The notes under the pieces were generated by a model. It worked only from the letters and a program-made list of their open reading frames with translations, searched no databases and was not told the DNA's origin. DNA of 64,000 nucleotides from Streptomyces sp. NBC_00691 (GTDB taxonomy: Bacteria > Actinomycetota > Actinomycetes > Streptomycetales > Streptomycetaceae), in NCBI RefSeq assembly GCF_036226665.1, contig NZ_CP109007.1, positions 6,758,001 to 6,822,000 of the forward strand. The letters are read 5' to 3'. Below are positions 1 through 8,963 of this stretch, piece after piece. Within the stretch, counting starts at the first letter, position 1, and every line of letters starts with the position of its first letter. A program made the translations under genes and the position numbers.

Positions 1-2130
1 AAGGGCGTCTTCCTCTTCGCCATCGTCGTCTTCGTCATCGGCTCGGGACTCGCCGGCTGGTCCCGCAGCATGGACGAACTCATCGCCTTCCGCGCGATCC
101 AGGGCATCGGCGCCGGCGGCCTGATGATCGGCGTCCAGGCGATCATCGCCGACATCGTCCCCGCCCGGGAACGCGGCCGGTACATGGGCCTCATCGGCGC
201 CGCCTTCGGCCTCGCCTCCGTCGCGGGACCGCTGCTCGGCGGCTTCTTCACCGACCACGTCTCCTGGCGCTGGTGCTTCTACTTCAACGTGCCCTTCGGG
301 CTCGTCACCCTCGCCGTCGTCGCCGTCGTCCTCGAACTCCCCAAGCCCACGGCGCGCGCCCGCTTCGACGTCCTCGGCGCCCTCCTCCTCGCCGCCGCCT
401 CCACCTGCCTGGTCCTGCTCACCAGTTGGGGCGGCACCGAGTACGCCTGGGACTCCCGCGTCGTCATCGCCCTCGCCTGCGGTGCCGCCGGAACCACCCT
501 GCTCTTCCTGGTCGTCGAGCACCTCGCGCCCGAACCCCTCATCCCGCTGCGGCTGTTCCGCGACTCCGTCTTCACCGTGACCGCCCTCGTCGGCGCCGTC
601 GTCGGCATCGCCCTCTTCGGCGCCGCCAGCTACCTCCCCAGTTTCCTGCAGATGGTTGAGGGAGCCACCGCCACCGAGTCCGGCCTCCTGATGCTGCCCC
701 TCATGGGCGGCATCGTCATCGCCTCCGTCGTCTCCGGCCAACTCATCAGCCGCACCGGCCACTACAAGATCTACCCCCTGCTCGGCGGCGCCCTCTCCGT
801 CCTCGGCATGTGGCTGCTCTCCCGCCTGGACGCCGACACCCCGCGTCTCCAGTACAGCCTCTGGCAGGCCGTCCTCGGCACCGGCATCGGCCTCGTCATG
901 CCGGTGCTCGTCCTCGCCGTACAGAACTCCGTACGCCCCGGCGACCTCGGCACCGCCACCAGCGCCCACACCTACTTCCGCCAGATCGGCGGCAGCGTCG
1001 GCGCCGCCGTCTTCGGCACCCTCTTCGCCTCCCGGCTCGACGACGCCCTCGGCGACCGGCTCGGCGGCGTCCTCGCCGGCGGCGCGACCTCCCTGCCGCC
1101 CGCCGAGTCGATCACCCCGCAGACGGTCCACACCCTGCCGCCCGCCGTCCGCGACGCCTACATCCAGGCGTACGCCGACGCGATGCCGCGGATCTTCCTG
1201 TACCTCGTGCCGGTCCTCGTGCTCGGCCTCGTCCTCGCCTTCTTCCTCAAGGAGAAACCGCTGGTGACCCACCACAGCCCCACCACCGAGGCCACCGGAG
1301 CCGACGAGTTCGGCAGCGTCCAGGCCGTCCCGCACGCCCGGCACGCCGCCCCCGCGCCCGCCGCCCCCCACTCCGGACTCCCCGTCTGCGGCACCGTCCA
1401 GCACCACGACGGCAGCCGCGTCCCCCGGGCCGCCCTCACCCTCATCGACGTCCAGGGCCGGCAGGTCGGCCGGGGCGCCAGCGGCGAGGACGGGCGGTAC
1501 GCGCTGAGCGTCCCCGGCAGCGGCGCCTACGTCCTGATCGCCGCGGCGGGCGGACACCAGCCCCAGGCCGTGTCCGTCACCGTCGGCGACCGGCCGGTCG
1601 AACTCGACGTCGTGCTCGGCGGCGCCGGGCGGCTCGCGGGCAGCGTCGTCACCGCCGACGGAACACCCGTACGGGACGCGGCCGTCACCCTCACCGACGT
1701 ACGCGGCGAGGTCGTCGCCTCCACCCGCAGCGGGCGCGAGGGCGGATACGTCATCTCCGAACTCGTCGCCGGCGAGTACACACTCGCCGCCAGCGCCCCC
1801 GCGTTCCGGCCCGCCGCGCTCCCCGTCAGCGTCCAGGCCTCCCGCGAGACCCGCCAGGACATCGAACTCGCCGGCGGGGCCGTCCTGCGCGGAACGGTAC
1901 GGGCCGGGGGCGGGCGCCCCGTCGAGGACGCCCGGGTGACCCTGCTCGACGCCGCCGGGAACGTCGTCGACACCCTCACCACCGGCGGCGACGGCACCTT
2001 CCGCTTCGTGGACCTGTCCTCCGGCGAGTACACCGTGATCGCCGCCGGCTACCCGCCGGTCGCGACCGTCCTCCAGATGGCCGGCGGCGGCCGCACCGAG
2101 CGCGACCTCCAGCTCGGCCACCAGGACTGA
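1..2130 (+). CDS. MFS drug exporter (DHA2/EmrB-QacA type) with C-terminal regulatory-like repeats, 5' truncated
   Basis: The frame is open from the first base, so the start lies outside the window. The first ~420 visible residues are hydrophobic helices of a 14-TM major facilitator, with the motif RERGRYMG near residue 55 and the helix-5 segment AAFGLASVAGPLLGG typical of proton-driven multidrug antiporters. From about residue 460 to the end come three soluble repeats of ~80 residues (beginning near GLPVCGTV, GRLAGSVV and AVLRGTV) resembling carboxypeptidase-regulatory-like (CarboxypepD_reg) beta sandwiches. Expected role is export of hydrophobic compounds at the cytoplasmic membrane; the role of the tail is unknown. 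It ends 18 bp from a convergent gene. The family call is firm, the substrate is not. Confidence 0.9.
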   Translation, partial: KGVFLFAIVVFVIGSGLAGWSRSMDELIAFRAIQGIGAGGLMIGVQAIIADIVPARERGRYMGLIGAAFGLASVAGPLLGGFFTDHVSWRWCFYFNVPFGLVTLAVVAVVLELPKPTARARFDVLGALLLAAASTCLVLLTSWGGTEYAWDSRVVIALACGAAGTTLLFLVVEHLAPEPLIPLRLFRDSVFTVTALVGAVVGIALFGAASYLPSFLQMVEGATATESGLLMLPLMGGIVIASVVSGQLISRTGHYKIYPLLGGALSVLGMWLLSRLDADTPRLQYSLWQAVLGTGIGLVMPVLVLAVQNSVRPGDLGTATSAHTYFRQIGGSVGAAVFGTLFASRLDDALGDRLGGVLAGGATSLPPAESITPQTVHTLPPAVRDAYIQAYADAMPRIFLYLVPVLVLGLVLAFFLKEKPLVTHHSPTTEATGADEFGSVQAVPHARHAAPAPAAPHSGLPVCGTVQHHDGSRVPRAALTLIDVQGRQVGRGASGEDGRYALSVPGSGAYVLIAAAGGHQPQAVSVTVGDRPVELDVVLGGAGRLAGSVVTADGTPVRDAAVTLTDVRGEVVASTRSGREGGYVISELVAGEYTLAASAPAFRPAALPVSVQASRETRQDIELAGGAVLRGTVRAGGGRPVEDARVTLLDAAGNVVDTLTTGGDGTFRFVDLSSGEYTVIAAGYPPVATVLQMAGGGRTERDLQLGHQD

Positions 2131-2148
2131 GAGGACCCCCCTCCGCGG

Positions 2149-3339
2149 TCAGGAGGCGGTCGAGGCCCTGCGCAGCGTGCTGATGCAGGAGCTGATCGCC
2201 TCCTGGAGGGCTTCGAGGCGCTGGAGCATGTCGTCCTCGAAGATCTCCTCCTCCAGGACCTCGTCCAGGGTCAGCTCCTCGAAGACCTTCGTCGCCTTCT
2301 GCAGGCTGCTGTAGAACTTCGTCCGCCGCTCCTGGACCCGTAGCGCCGGGTCCTCCTCCACCGCCTTCGCGACCAGGCCCTTGACGGTGTCGTACGCCTC
2401 ACCGGCCCACTCGCCCGCCTCCTCCGAGTCGTCGAGCTCGTCGAGGAGCGACAGATGCCGCTCCGCCTCGGCCCGCAGCTCGGCCGGCGCCTCCACGGTC
2501 TGCCCGGCCGGCGTCTTGATCTGGCCGTTCTCGACGATCTGCCGCACGTATCCGATGCGGTCGGCCGCCTTCGCCTCGCTCGCCACGGCCTTCTTCAGAT
2601 CGTCGGTACGCGCGAAGGCGCGGGCCATCTCGGTCTGCAGGGCCGGGTCCTCCTTCATCCGGTCGAGCAGCGCGCCGCGGGCCGCCTCGGCCGTCCCCGG
2701 GTCGGCGAGGATCGCGGCCCGCAGCGCCGTCGGGTTCTCGGCGACCTCCAGGGCCTTCGTCGGACGGATGCCCTCCGCCTCGGCCGCCGCGCTGATCGCC
2801 TGGCCGCGCACGGACGAGGCGCTGTTGCGCGAGGTGTAGTACGACAGCCAGACGTCGGCGTCGGGCAGCTCGATGTCCTCGCCGGGGACGAGCACCTCGA
2901 ACTGCGGGACGACACCGTCGTCGGCCGCCATGTCCCAGGCCTTGTAGTAGCGCATGACCCGCTCCGGCGAGCATCCGGCGAGCTCCGCGAACGCCTTCGC
3001 CGACACCTTCGTCGCGGCCGTCCCCTCGGCGGCCTGCCCTCCGGGACGGACGCTGCGCGCCACCTTGAGCGCGAAGGTCCAGCCGCCGGTGCGGGCGTAG
3101 ACCCCGAAGTCCCGGGCGTCACGGACGACGACGGGGTCGAGGTCCGCGGGGACGGGCACGGGCTCGTCGTCCGGCCCGGCCCCGTCGGCCGCGGGCTCCG
3201 CCGCGACGGGCTCGCTCGCGGAAGCCTCCGCGGCCTCGGGCCCCGTCGGCTGGACCCAGAACTCCTCCGACGGGTCGGCCGGCGCGGGGACGACGGGGGA
3301 GGTGTCGGACGGATCGAGGGTGGTGGTCACCGAGGGCAC
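2149..3339 (-). CDS. Conserved hypothetical protein with a possible helix-turn-helix
   Basis: A 396-residue acidic soluble protein starting at GTG. The first ~70 residues are Pro/Ala/Glu-rich and probably disordered. Around residues 110-150 the segment KAFAELAGCSPERVMRYYKAW looks like a helix-turn-helix of the kind seen in ParB/KorB-like proteins. The rest is mostly helical and charged, ending in an acidic coiled-coil-like stretch (EEEIFEDDMLQRLEALQEAI). No catalytic motif is visible. A DNA-binding or nucleoid-associated role is possible but unproven. It is transcribed alone, divergently from the peptidase operon. An internal GTG three codons downstream is an alternative start. Confidence 0.7.
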   Translation of the reverse strand: MPSVTTTLDPSDTSPVVPAPADPSEEFWVQPTGPEAAEASASEPVAAEPAADGAGPDDEPVPVPADLDPVVVRDARDFGVYARTGGWTFALKVARSVRPGGQAAEGTAATKVSAKAFAELAGCSPERVMRYYKAWDMAADDGVVPQFEVLVPGEDIELPDADVWLSYYTSRNSASSVRGQAISAAAEAEGIRPTKALEVAENPTALRAAILADPGTAEAARGALLDRMKEDPALQTEMARAFARTDDLKKAVASEAKAADRIGYVRQIVENGQIKTPAGQTVEAPAELRAEAERHLSLLDELDDSEEAGEWAGEAYDTVKGLVAKAVEEDPALRVQERRTKFYSSLQKATKVFEELTLDEVLEEEIFEDDMLQRLEALQEAISSCISTLRRASTAS

Positions 3340-3677
3340 TCCGGGAGGTCGGGTACGAGAACTGCGGCCGACAGCCTATCCGCACCCCTTGGCGATGATT
3401 CGCCCTATTCCGGACACAGGGCATCGGGCATGTCGAAGGCGCCGCGGCACCGGGCGGGGGCCGCGCCCGCTCCGCCGACCCGTCCCGGACGACGGCACCC
3501 CGCCCGGGGAACCAGGCCGCGGCCGCCCTGCGGAGCCTCGTGGAGGAGGCCCCAGAGGGGTGTCAGGACGGGCGGGGACGGCCCGTACGACCATCCCGGT
3601 GAGTGCCACCGGTCCACTCCAACGACGGTTTTCCACAGGGGTGGTACGGCCGCCGGGCTGCGCGTACGGTGCCAGTC
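3340..3677. other. Intergenic region (338 bp), divergent promoters
   Basis: This gap separates the minus-strand hypothetical from the peptidase operon. No convincing gene is present; the open frames crossing it are shadows with poor codon bias. At its right end lies TACGGT (3665-3670), 7 nt before the start of the D-aminopeptidase gene. Confidence 0.6.
3665..3670 (+). promoter_or_regulatory. -10 hexamer TACGGT, probable leaderless promoter of the M55 peptidase gene
   Basis: TACGGT fits the actinobacterial -10 consensus TANNNT and ends 7 nt before the ATG at 3678, so transcription would begin at or beside the start codon. No Shine-Dalgarno precedes that ATG. No good -35 box is visible. Confidence 0.45.
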
Positions 3678-4511
3678 ATGAAGATCCTCATCAGCGCCGA
3701 CATGGAGGGCGCGACCGGTGTGACCTGGCCCGCCGACGTGCTGCCCGGCACGCCCCAGTGGGAGCGGTGCCGCGCGATGTTCACCTCCGATGTGAACGCC
3801 GCCGTGCTCGGCTTCTTCGACGGCGGCGCCGACGAGGTCCTCATCAACGAGGCGCACTGGTCCATGCGGAACCTGCTCCTGGAGCGGCTCGACGAGCGCG
3901 CCGAGATGCTCACCGGCCGGCACAAGTCCCTCTCCATGGTCGAGGGCGTCCAGCACGGGGACGTCGACGGCATCGCCTTCGTCGGCTACCACACCGGCGC
4001 CGGCACCGAGGGCGTCCTCGCCCACACCTACCTCGCCAACTCGATCACCGGCGTCTGGCTCGACGGCGAGCGCGCGAGCGAGGGCCTGCTCAACGCCCAT
4101 GTGGTCGCGGAGTACGGCGTGCCCGTCGTCCTCGTCACCGGTGACGACCTGACCTGCGAGGACGCCCTGGGCTACGCGCCGGAGGCACCCAAGGTCGCCG
4201 TCAAGGACTACGTCTCGCGGTACGCGGCGGTCTGCCGCACCCCGGCCAGAACCGCCGCCGACATCCGGGCGGCCGCGAAGACCGGCGCCGCCCTCGCCGT
4301 ACGGCACGAGCCGGTCCACGGCGGCCCCTTCACCGTGGAGCTGGAGTTCGACGCCGAGCACCTGGGCGCGGCCGCCACGGTGGTTCCCGGCGTGGCGCGC
4401 GGCGCGGAGCGGCGCGTCGCGTACACGAGCGGGACGATGTACGAGGCAATTCGCACATTCAAAGCGGTCACGACGATCGTCTCGGCCGCGGTGGAGGAGC
4501 AGTATGGCTGA
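3678..4511 (+). CDS. M55 family D-aminopeptidase (DppA-like)
   Basis: A 277-residue protein opening with MKILISADMEGATGV, the zinc-binding start of M55 D-aminopeptidases (Asp8 and Glu10 are metal ligands in DppA). The conserved NEAHWSM and YHTGAG segments follow. Start chosen at the ATG giving this canonical N-terminus; a longer frame from 3603 would add an unrelated extension. The family removes D-amino acids such as D-Ala from short peptides and forms decameric rings. It is the first of four peptidase genes and overlaps the next by 8 nt, so the two are probably translationally coupled. A role in recycling D-Ala peptides from the cell wall is an inference from this context. Confidence 0.92.
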   Translation: MKILISADMEGATGVTWPADVLPGTPQWERCRAMFTSDVNAAVLGFFDGGADEVLINEAHWSMRNLLLERLDERAEMLTGRHKSLSMVEGVQHGDVDGIAFVGYHTGAGTEGVLAHTYLANSITGVWLDGERASEGLLNAHVVAEYGVPVVLVTGDDLTCEDALGYAPEAPKVAVKDYVSRYAAVCRTPARTAADIRAAAKTGAALAVRHEPVHGGPFTVELEFDAEHLGAAATVVPGVARGAERRVAYTSGTMYEAIRTFKAVTTIVSAAVEEQYG

Positions 4512-5838
4512 GGAGGTCCGGGGCCCGGACACGACGGCGCTCGACGAGGTGGTCACCTTCACCTCCGAGCTCATCCGCATCGACACCACCAACCGAGGCG
4601 GCGGGGACTGCCGTGAGCGGCCCGCCGCCGAGTACGTCGCCGAGCGCCTCGCCGCCGCCGGCATCGAACCCACCCTCCTGGAGCGGACCCCCGGCCGCAC
4701 CAACGTGGTGGCGCGCATCCCCGGCACCGACCCCTCGGCCGAGGCCCTCCTCGTCCACGGACATCTGGACGTCGTGCCCGCCGACCCCGCCGAGTGGACC
4801 ACCCACCCCTTCTCCGGAGAGATCCGCGACGGGGTCGTATGGGGCCGCGGCGCCGTCGACATGAAGAACATGGACGCGATGGTCCTGGCCGTCGTCCGCT
4901 CCTGGGCCCGGCAGGGCATCCGGCCGCGCCGCGACATCGTCCTCGCCTACACGGCCGACGAGGAGGCGAGCGCCGAGGACGGCTCCGGCTTCCTCGCCGA
5001 CCGCCACGCCGCGCTCTTCGAGGGCTGCACGGAGGGCATCAGCGAGTCCGGGGCCTTCAGCTTCCACCCGCAGCCCGGCACCACGCTCTACCCGATCGCC
5101 GCCGGGGAGCGGGGCACCGCCTGGCTCAAGCTCACCGCCCACGGCCGCGCCGGCCACGGCTCCAAGGTCAACACGGCCAACGCCGTCACCCGGCTCGCCG
5201 AAGCCGTCGCCCGGATCGGCTCGCACGCCTGGCCCGTCCGGCTCACCGCCACCGTCCGCGCCGCCCTGGCCGAACTCGCCGCGCTGTACGCCCTCGACAT
5301 CGACACCCACGCGCCCGACCTCGACGTGGACCTGCTCCTCGACAAGCTCGGACCCGCCGCCGCGCTCGTCGCGCCGACCGTCCGCAACAGCACGAACCCG
5401 ACGATGCTCGACGCCGGCTACAAGGTCAACGTCATCCCGGGCCAGGCCGTCGCCCACATCGACGGGCGGACGCTGCCGGGCACCGAGGAGGAGTTCGCCG
5501 CGACCATGGACGAGCTGACCGGCCCGCACGTCGAGTGGGAGTTCCAGCACCGCGAGGTCGCCCTCGAAGCCCCCGTCGCGTCGCCGACCTTCGCGAAACT
5601 GCGGGCCGCCGTCGAGCGCTTCGACCCGGACGGGCACGTCGTGCCCTTCACCATGTCGGGCGGCACCGACGCCAAGCAGTTCTCCCGGCTCGGCATCACC
5701 GGCTACGGCTTCTCACCGCTCCGGCTGCCCCCGGACCTCGACTACGGAGCCCTGTTCCACGGCGTCGACGAACGCGTCCCCGTGGACGCGCTGCACTTCG
5801 GCGTCCGGGTGCTCGACCATTACCTGAAGTCGGCGTAG
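4504..5838 (+). CDS. M20/M25/M40 family metallopeptidase
   Basis: A 444-residue cytosolic zinc peptidase. The M20 metal-site motifs are clear: HGHLDVVPAD near residue 85, WGRGAVDMKNM near residue 115 (bridging Asp) and DEEASAEDG near residue 155 (catalytic Glu-Glu), with a dimerisation domain between about residues 190 and 330. Relatives are carboxypeptidase G2/ArgE/DapE-type amidohydrolases of peptides and N-acyl amino acids. The ATG overlaps the end of the M55 gene by 8 nt, indicating one transcript. Exact substrate cannot be read from sequence. Confidence 0.92.
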   Translation: MAEEVRGPDTTALDEVVTFTSELIRIDTTNRGGGDCRERPAAEYVAERLAAAGIEPTLLERTPGRTNVVARIPGTDPSAEALLVHGHLDVVPADPAEWTTHPFSGEIRDGVVWGRGAVDMKNMDAMVLAVVRSWARQGIRPRRDIVLAYTADEEASAEDGSGFLADRHAALFEGCTEGISESGAFSFHPQPGTTLYPIAAGERGTAWLKLTAHGRAGHGSKVNTANAVTRLAEAVARIGSHAWPVRLTATVRAALAELAALYALDIDTHAPDLDVDLLLDKLGPAAALVAPTVRNSTNPTMLDAGYKVNVIPGQAVAHIDGRTLPGTEEEFAATMDELTGPHVEWEFQHREVALEAPVASPTFAKLRAAVERFDPDGHVVPFTMSGGTDAKQFSRLGITGYGFSPLRLPPDLDYGALFHGVDERVPVDALHFGVRVLDHYLKSA

Positions 5839-5880
5839 GACCGTCATCGTTCGCGTAACACCGTGACAGGGGGAGCAGGG

Positions 5881-7881
5881 ATGAAAACGATCGCCGCCCA
5901 CGGCAGCTGGCCGTCACCCGTCGACGCGGCGCTCGCCGCCGCCCACGACGGGCGGCCCGAGTACCCCGGCGTCGTCGGCGACGAGCTGTGGTGGACCGCG
6001 CCACGGCCCGCCGAGGGAGGTCGCCGCGCCCTCGTGCGACGGCGCGGCGACGGCGCCGAGGAGAGCCTGCTGCCCGCCCCGTGGAACGTCCGCAGCCGGG
6101 TGATCGAGTACGGCGGCCTGCCCTGGGCGGCCGTCCCGCGCCCGGCCGGCGGACCCCTCGCCGTCTTCTGTCACTTCCCGGACCAGCGGCTCTACGTGTA
6201 CGAGCCCGACGCGGCCTCCGGCGCCGCGCCCAGGCCCCTGACCCCCGTCTCCTGGACCGGCGGCGGACTGCGCTGGGCGGACCCGGTCATCCACCCCGAC
6301 CGGGGCGAGGTGTGGTGCGTCCTGGAGGAGTTCACCGGCCCGGCCCCGACCGACGTACGCCGGGCGCTCGTCGCCGTACCCCTCGACGGCTCCGCCGCCG
6401 ACGACCGTGCGGCGGTACGCGAACTGTCCGACGGGCGCCACCGGTTCGTGACCGGACCCCGGCTCTCCCCGGACGGCCGCCGGGCGGCCTGGATCGGCTG
6501 GGACCACCCCCGGATGCCCTGGGACGGCACCGAGGTCCAGCTCGCCGAGGTCACCGCGGACGGCACCTTCCGACGGGCCCGAACGGTCGCGGGCGGACCC
6601 GCCGAGTCGATCCCGCAGGTCGACTGGGACGCGGCGGGGCGGCTGCTCCTCGTCAGCGACCGCACCGGCTGGTGGAACCTCTACCGGGCGGACGTCGACG
6701 CCGACGGCGGCCTCGGCGAACCGGCGGCGCTCTGCCCCCGCGCCGAGGAGTTCGGCGGACCGCTCTGGAAGATCGGGCTGAACTGGTTCACCCCCCTGGA
6801 GAACGGTCTGGTGGCCGTCGTCCACGGCAAGGGCACCACCGGGCTCGGCATCCTCGACCCCGACCGCGGCACACTCGCCGACGCCGTCGGTCCCTGGACC
6901 GAATGGGCCCCGACCCTCGCCGCCCACGGCAGCCGCGTGGTCGGCATCGCCGCCTCCCCGCACAGCTCCTACGAGCTGGTCGAACTCGACGCCCGCACGG
7001 GGCGGACCCGGGTCGTCGGCGCCGCCCACACCGACGTCGTCGACCCCGCCCACCACCCCGAACCCCGCGTCCGCACCTTCACCGGCCCCGGCGGGCGCGA
7101 GATCCACGCGCAGGTCTACCCGCCCCACCACCCCGGCTTCACCGGCCCCGAGGACGAACTCCCGCCCTACGTCATCTGGGCCCACGGCGGTCCCACCGGA
7201 CGCGCGCCCCTCGTCCTCGACCTGGAGATCACCTACTTCACCTCGCGCGGCATCGGTGTCGCCGAGGTCAACTACGGCGGCTCCACCGGCTACGGCCGGG
7301 AGTACCGCGAGCGGCTGCGCGAGCAGTGGGGCGTCGTCGACGTCGAGGACTGCGCGGCCGTCGCCGCGGCGCTCGCCGCCGAGGGCACCGCCGACCCGGC
7401 CCGGCTCGCCGTCCGCGGCGGCAGCGCCGGCGGGTGGACGACCGCCGCCTCCCTCGTCTCCACCGACGTGTACGCCTGCGGCACGATCATCTACCCCATC
7501 CTCGACCTGCGGGGCTGGGCCACCGACGAGACCCATGACTTCGAGTCCCAGTACCTCCACGGCCTCATCGGATCCATCGACGACGTCCCCGCCCGCTACA
7601 AGGAGCGCTCGCCGATCGAGCACGTCGACCGCGTCACCGCCCCCTTCCTGCTGCTCCAGGGCCTCGACGACGTCATCTGCCCACCCGCCCAGGCCGATCG
7701 CTTCCTCACCCGCACCGCCGGCCGGGGTGTGCCGCACGCCTACCTCGCCTTCGAGGGGGAAGGCCACGGCTTCCGCAGGGCCGACACGATGGTCCGAGCC
7801 CTGGAGGCCGAACTCTCCCTGTACGCAAGGACGTTCGGCATCGTCCGGACGGACGTCCCCGAGCTGGAGTACCGCACATGA
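5881..7881 (+). CDS. S9 family prolyl oligopeptidase-type serine peptidase
   Basis: A 666-residue protein with an N-terminal beta-propeller (residues ~30-390) and a C-terminal alpha/beta hydrolase. Catalytic residues are visible: Ser515 in RGGSAGGW, Asp596/597 in LQGLDDVI and His629 in EGEGHGF. The oxyanion-side motif WAHGGPTG lies near residue 440. No signal peptide, so probably cytosolic, hydrolysing short peptides or acyl-peptides. Start at ATG 5881 chosen because GGGGGAG lies at a good distance upstream; a GTG 18 nt earlier is less likely. It sits 42 nt after the M20 gene and overlaps the S66 gene by 4 nt (ATGA). Confidence 0.92.
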   Translation: MKTIAAHGSWPSPVDAALAAAHDGRPEYPGVVGDELWWTAPRPAEGGRRALVRRRGDGAEESLLPAPWNVRSRVIEYGGLPWAAVPRPAGGPLAVFCHFPDQRLYVYEPDAASGAAPRPLTPVSWTGGGLRWADPVIHPDRGEVWCVLEEFTGPAPTDVRRALVAVPLDGSAADDRAAVRELSDGRHRFVTGPRLSPDGRRAAWIGWDHPRMPWDGTEVQLAEVTADGTFRRARTVAGGPAESIPQVDWDAAGRLLLVSDRTGWWNLYRADVDADGGLGEPAALCPRAEEFGGPLWKIGLNWFTPLENGLVAVVHGKGTTGLGILDPDRGTLADAVGPWTEWAPTLAAHGSRVVGIAASPHSSYELVELDARTGRTRVVGAAHTDVVDPAHHPEPRVRTFTGPGGREIHAQVYPPHHPGFTGPEDELPPYVIWAHGGPTGRAPLVLDLEITYFTSRGIGVAEVNYGGSTGYGREYRERLREQWGVVDVEDCAAVAAALAAEGTADPARLAVRGGSAGGWTTAASLVSTDVYACGTIIYPILDLRGWATDETHDFESQYLHGLIGSIDDVPARYKERSPIEHVDRVTAPFLLLQGLDDVICPPAQADRFLTRTAGRGVPHAYLAFEGEGHGFRRADTMVRALEAELSLYARTFGIVRTDVPELEYRT

Positions 7882-8852
7882 CGGCGCCCGGGCCCGCCCT
7901 CCCCGCGCCGCCGCAGGGGCCGCACGTCCGACCGCTCACCCGGCCCGAGCGGCTGCGGCCCGGCGCCCGGGTCGCCGTCGTCGCCCCCGCGGGGCCCGTC
8001 CCCGAGGAGCGGCTGCTGGCGGGGCTCGACATCCTCCGCGGCTGGGACCTCGACCCCTTCGTCGCCCCACACGTCCTGGACACCCACCCGACCCTCGGCC
8101 ACCTCGCGGGCACCGACCGGGCCAGGGCCCAGGACCTGACCGAGGCCTGGTGCGACCCCTCGGTCTCCGCCGTCCTCTGCGCGCGCGGCGGATTCGGCGC
8201 ACAGCGCATGGTCGACCTCGTCGACTGGGCGGCGATCAGGGAGGCAGGACCCAAGGCGTTCGTCGGCTACAGCGACATCACCGCCCTGCACGAGGCGCTC
8301 GCCGTCCGGGCCGGCTACGCCACCCTGCACGGACCGATGGTGGCCGCGGGCACCTTCCTCTCCGACCCGCGCACCCAGGAGTCCCTGCGGGCCACGCTGT
8401 TCGAGCCCGAGTCGGTCCGCACGCTCGGTCTGGACACGGCACGCACGATGGCCCCGGGCCGCGCCCGCGGTGTGACCCTCGGCGGCTGTGTCAGCCTCCT
8501 CGCCGCCGACCTCGCCACCCCGCACGCCCGCCCGTCGGCCCGCGGAGGCCTGCTGCTCCTGGAGGACGTGGGGGAGGAGCCGTACCGGCTCGACCGCATC
8601 CTCACCCAGCTCCTCCGCTCCCGCCGGCTCGACGGCGTCGAGGGCATCGCCCTCGGCTCCTGGGCGGAATGCGGTCCGTACGAGGAGATCCGGGCGGTCC
8701 TCACGGACCACCTCGGAGGCCTCGGCGTCCCGGTCGTGGAGGAGCTGGGCTTCGGCCACAGCGAAACGGCTCTGACCCTGCCGCTCGGCGTACCGGCCGT
8801 TCTGGACACGGAGAAGAACACCCTCACCCTGGACGTCCCGGCCCTGTGCTGA
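7878..8852 (+). CDS. S66 family LD-carboxypeptidase (LdcA/MccF-like)
   Basis: A 324-residue serine peptidase of the S66 clan. The nucleophile motif VGYSDITAL is present near residue 130, preceded by GGFGAQRMVDLVDW. The acidic partner lies in LLLEDVGEEPYRLDRI and the His in LGFGHSET near the C-terminus, matching the Ser-Glu-His triad of LD-carboxypeptidases that remove the terminal D-Ala from L,D-linked muropeptides. No signal peptide, so it probably acts on recycled cytosolic peptides. The start overlaps the S9 stop (ATGA), making it the last gene of the peptidase operon. Confidence 0.9.
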   Translation: MTAPGPALPAPPQGPHVRPLTRPERLRPGARVAVVAPAGPVPEERLLAGLDILRGWDLDPFVAPHVLDTHPTLGHLAGTDRARAQDLTEAWCDPSVSAVLCARGGFGAQRMVDLVDWAAIREAGPKAFVGYSDITALHEALAVRAGYATLHGPMVAAGTFLSDPRTQESLRATLFEPESVRTLGLDTARTMAPGRARGVTLGGCVSLLAADLATPHARPSARGGLLLLEDVGEEPYRLDRILTQLLRSRRLDGVEGIALGSWAECGPYEEIRAVLTDHLGGLGVPVVEELGFGHSETALTLPLGVPAVLDTEKNTLTLDVPALC

Positions 8853-8876
8853 GGGGACGGGCGAGGAGCCCGCTCC

Positions 8877-8916
8877 GCGTCCCCGCGTCCCCGCGTCCCC
8901 GCGTCCCCGCGTCCCC
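8877..8916 (+). repeat. Five tandem copies of GCGTCCCC
   Basis: Five exact 8-bp units lie 24 bp after the S66 stop codon and before the convergent adenosine deaminase gene. Non-coding; probably slippage-prone and variable in copy number between strains. Confidence 0.85.
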
Positions 8917-8930
8917 GGCGACCCGGGGAC
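8911..8930. terminator. Short GC hairpin between convergent genes
   Basis: GTCCCCGG pairs with CCGGGGAC around a 4-nt loop (CGAC). It lies between the S66 gene and add and could terminate either transcript. No U-tract, as is usual in this genus. Confidence 0.35.
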
Positions 8931-8963
8931 GCCCGGCCTTCCCCTGATCCAGGGACGGGGGAA

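Noticed and set aside
3405..4937. 510-codon minus-strand frame over the M55/M20 genes
   Set aside because: Shadow of two clearly identified plus-strand peptidases; low-complexity translation without motifs.
5914..7767. 617-codon open frame antisense to the S9 peptidase gene
   Set aside because: Long antisense frames are expected in GC-rich coding DNA. The translation is Gly/Val/Glu-rich with no domain, and the plus-strand gene has complete catalytic motifs.
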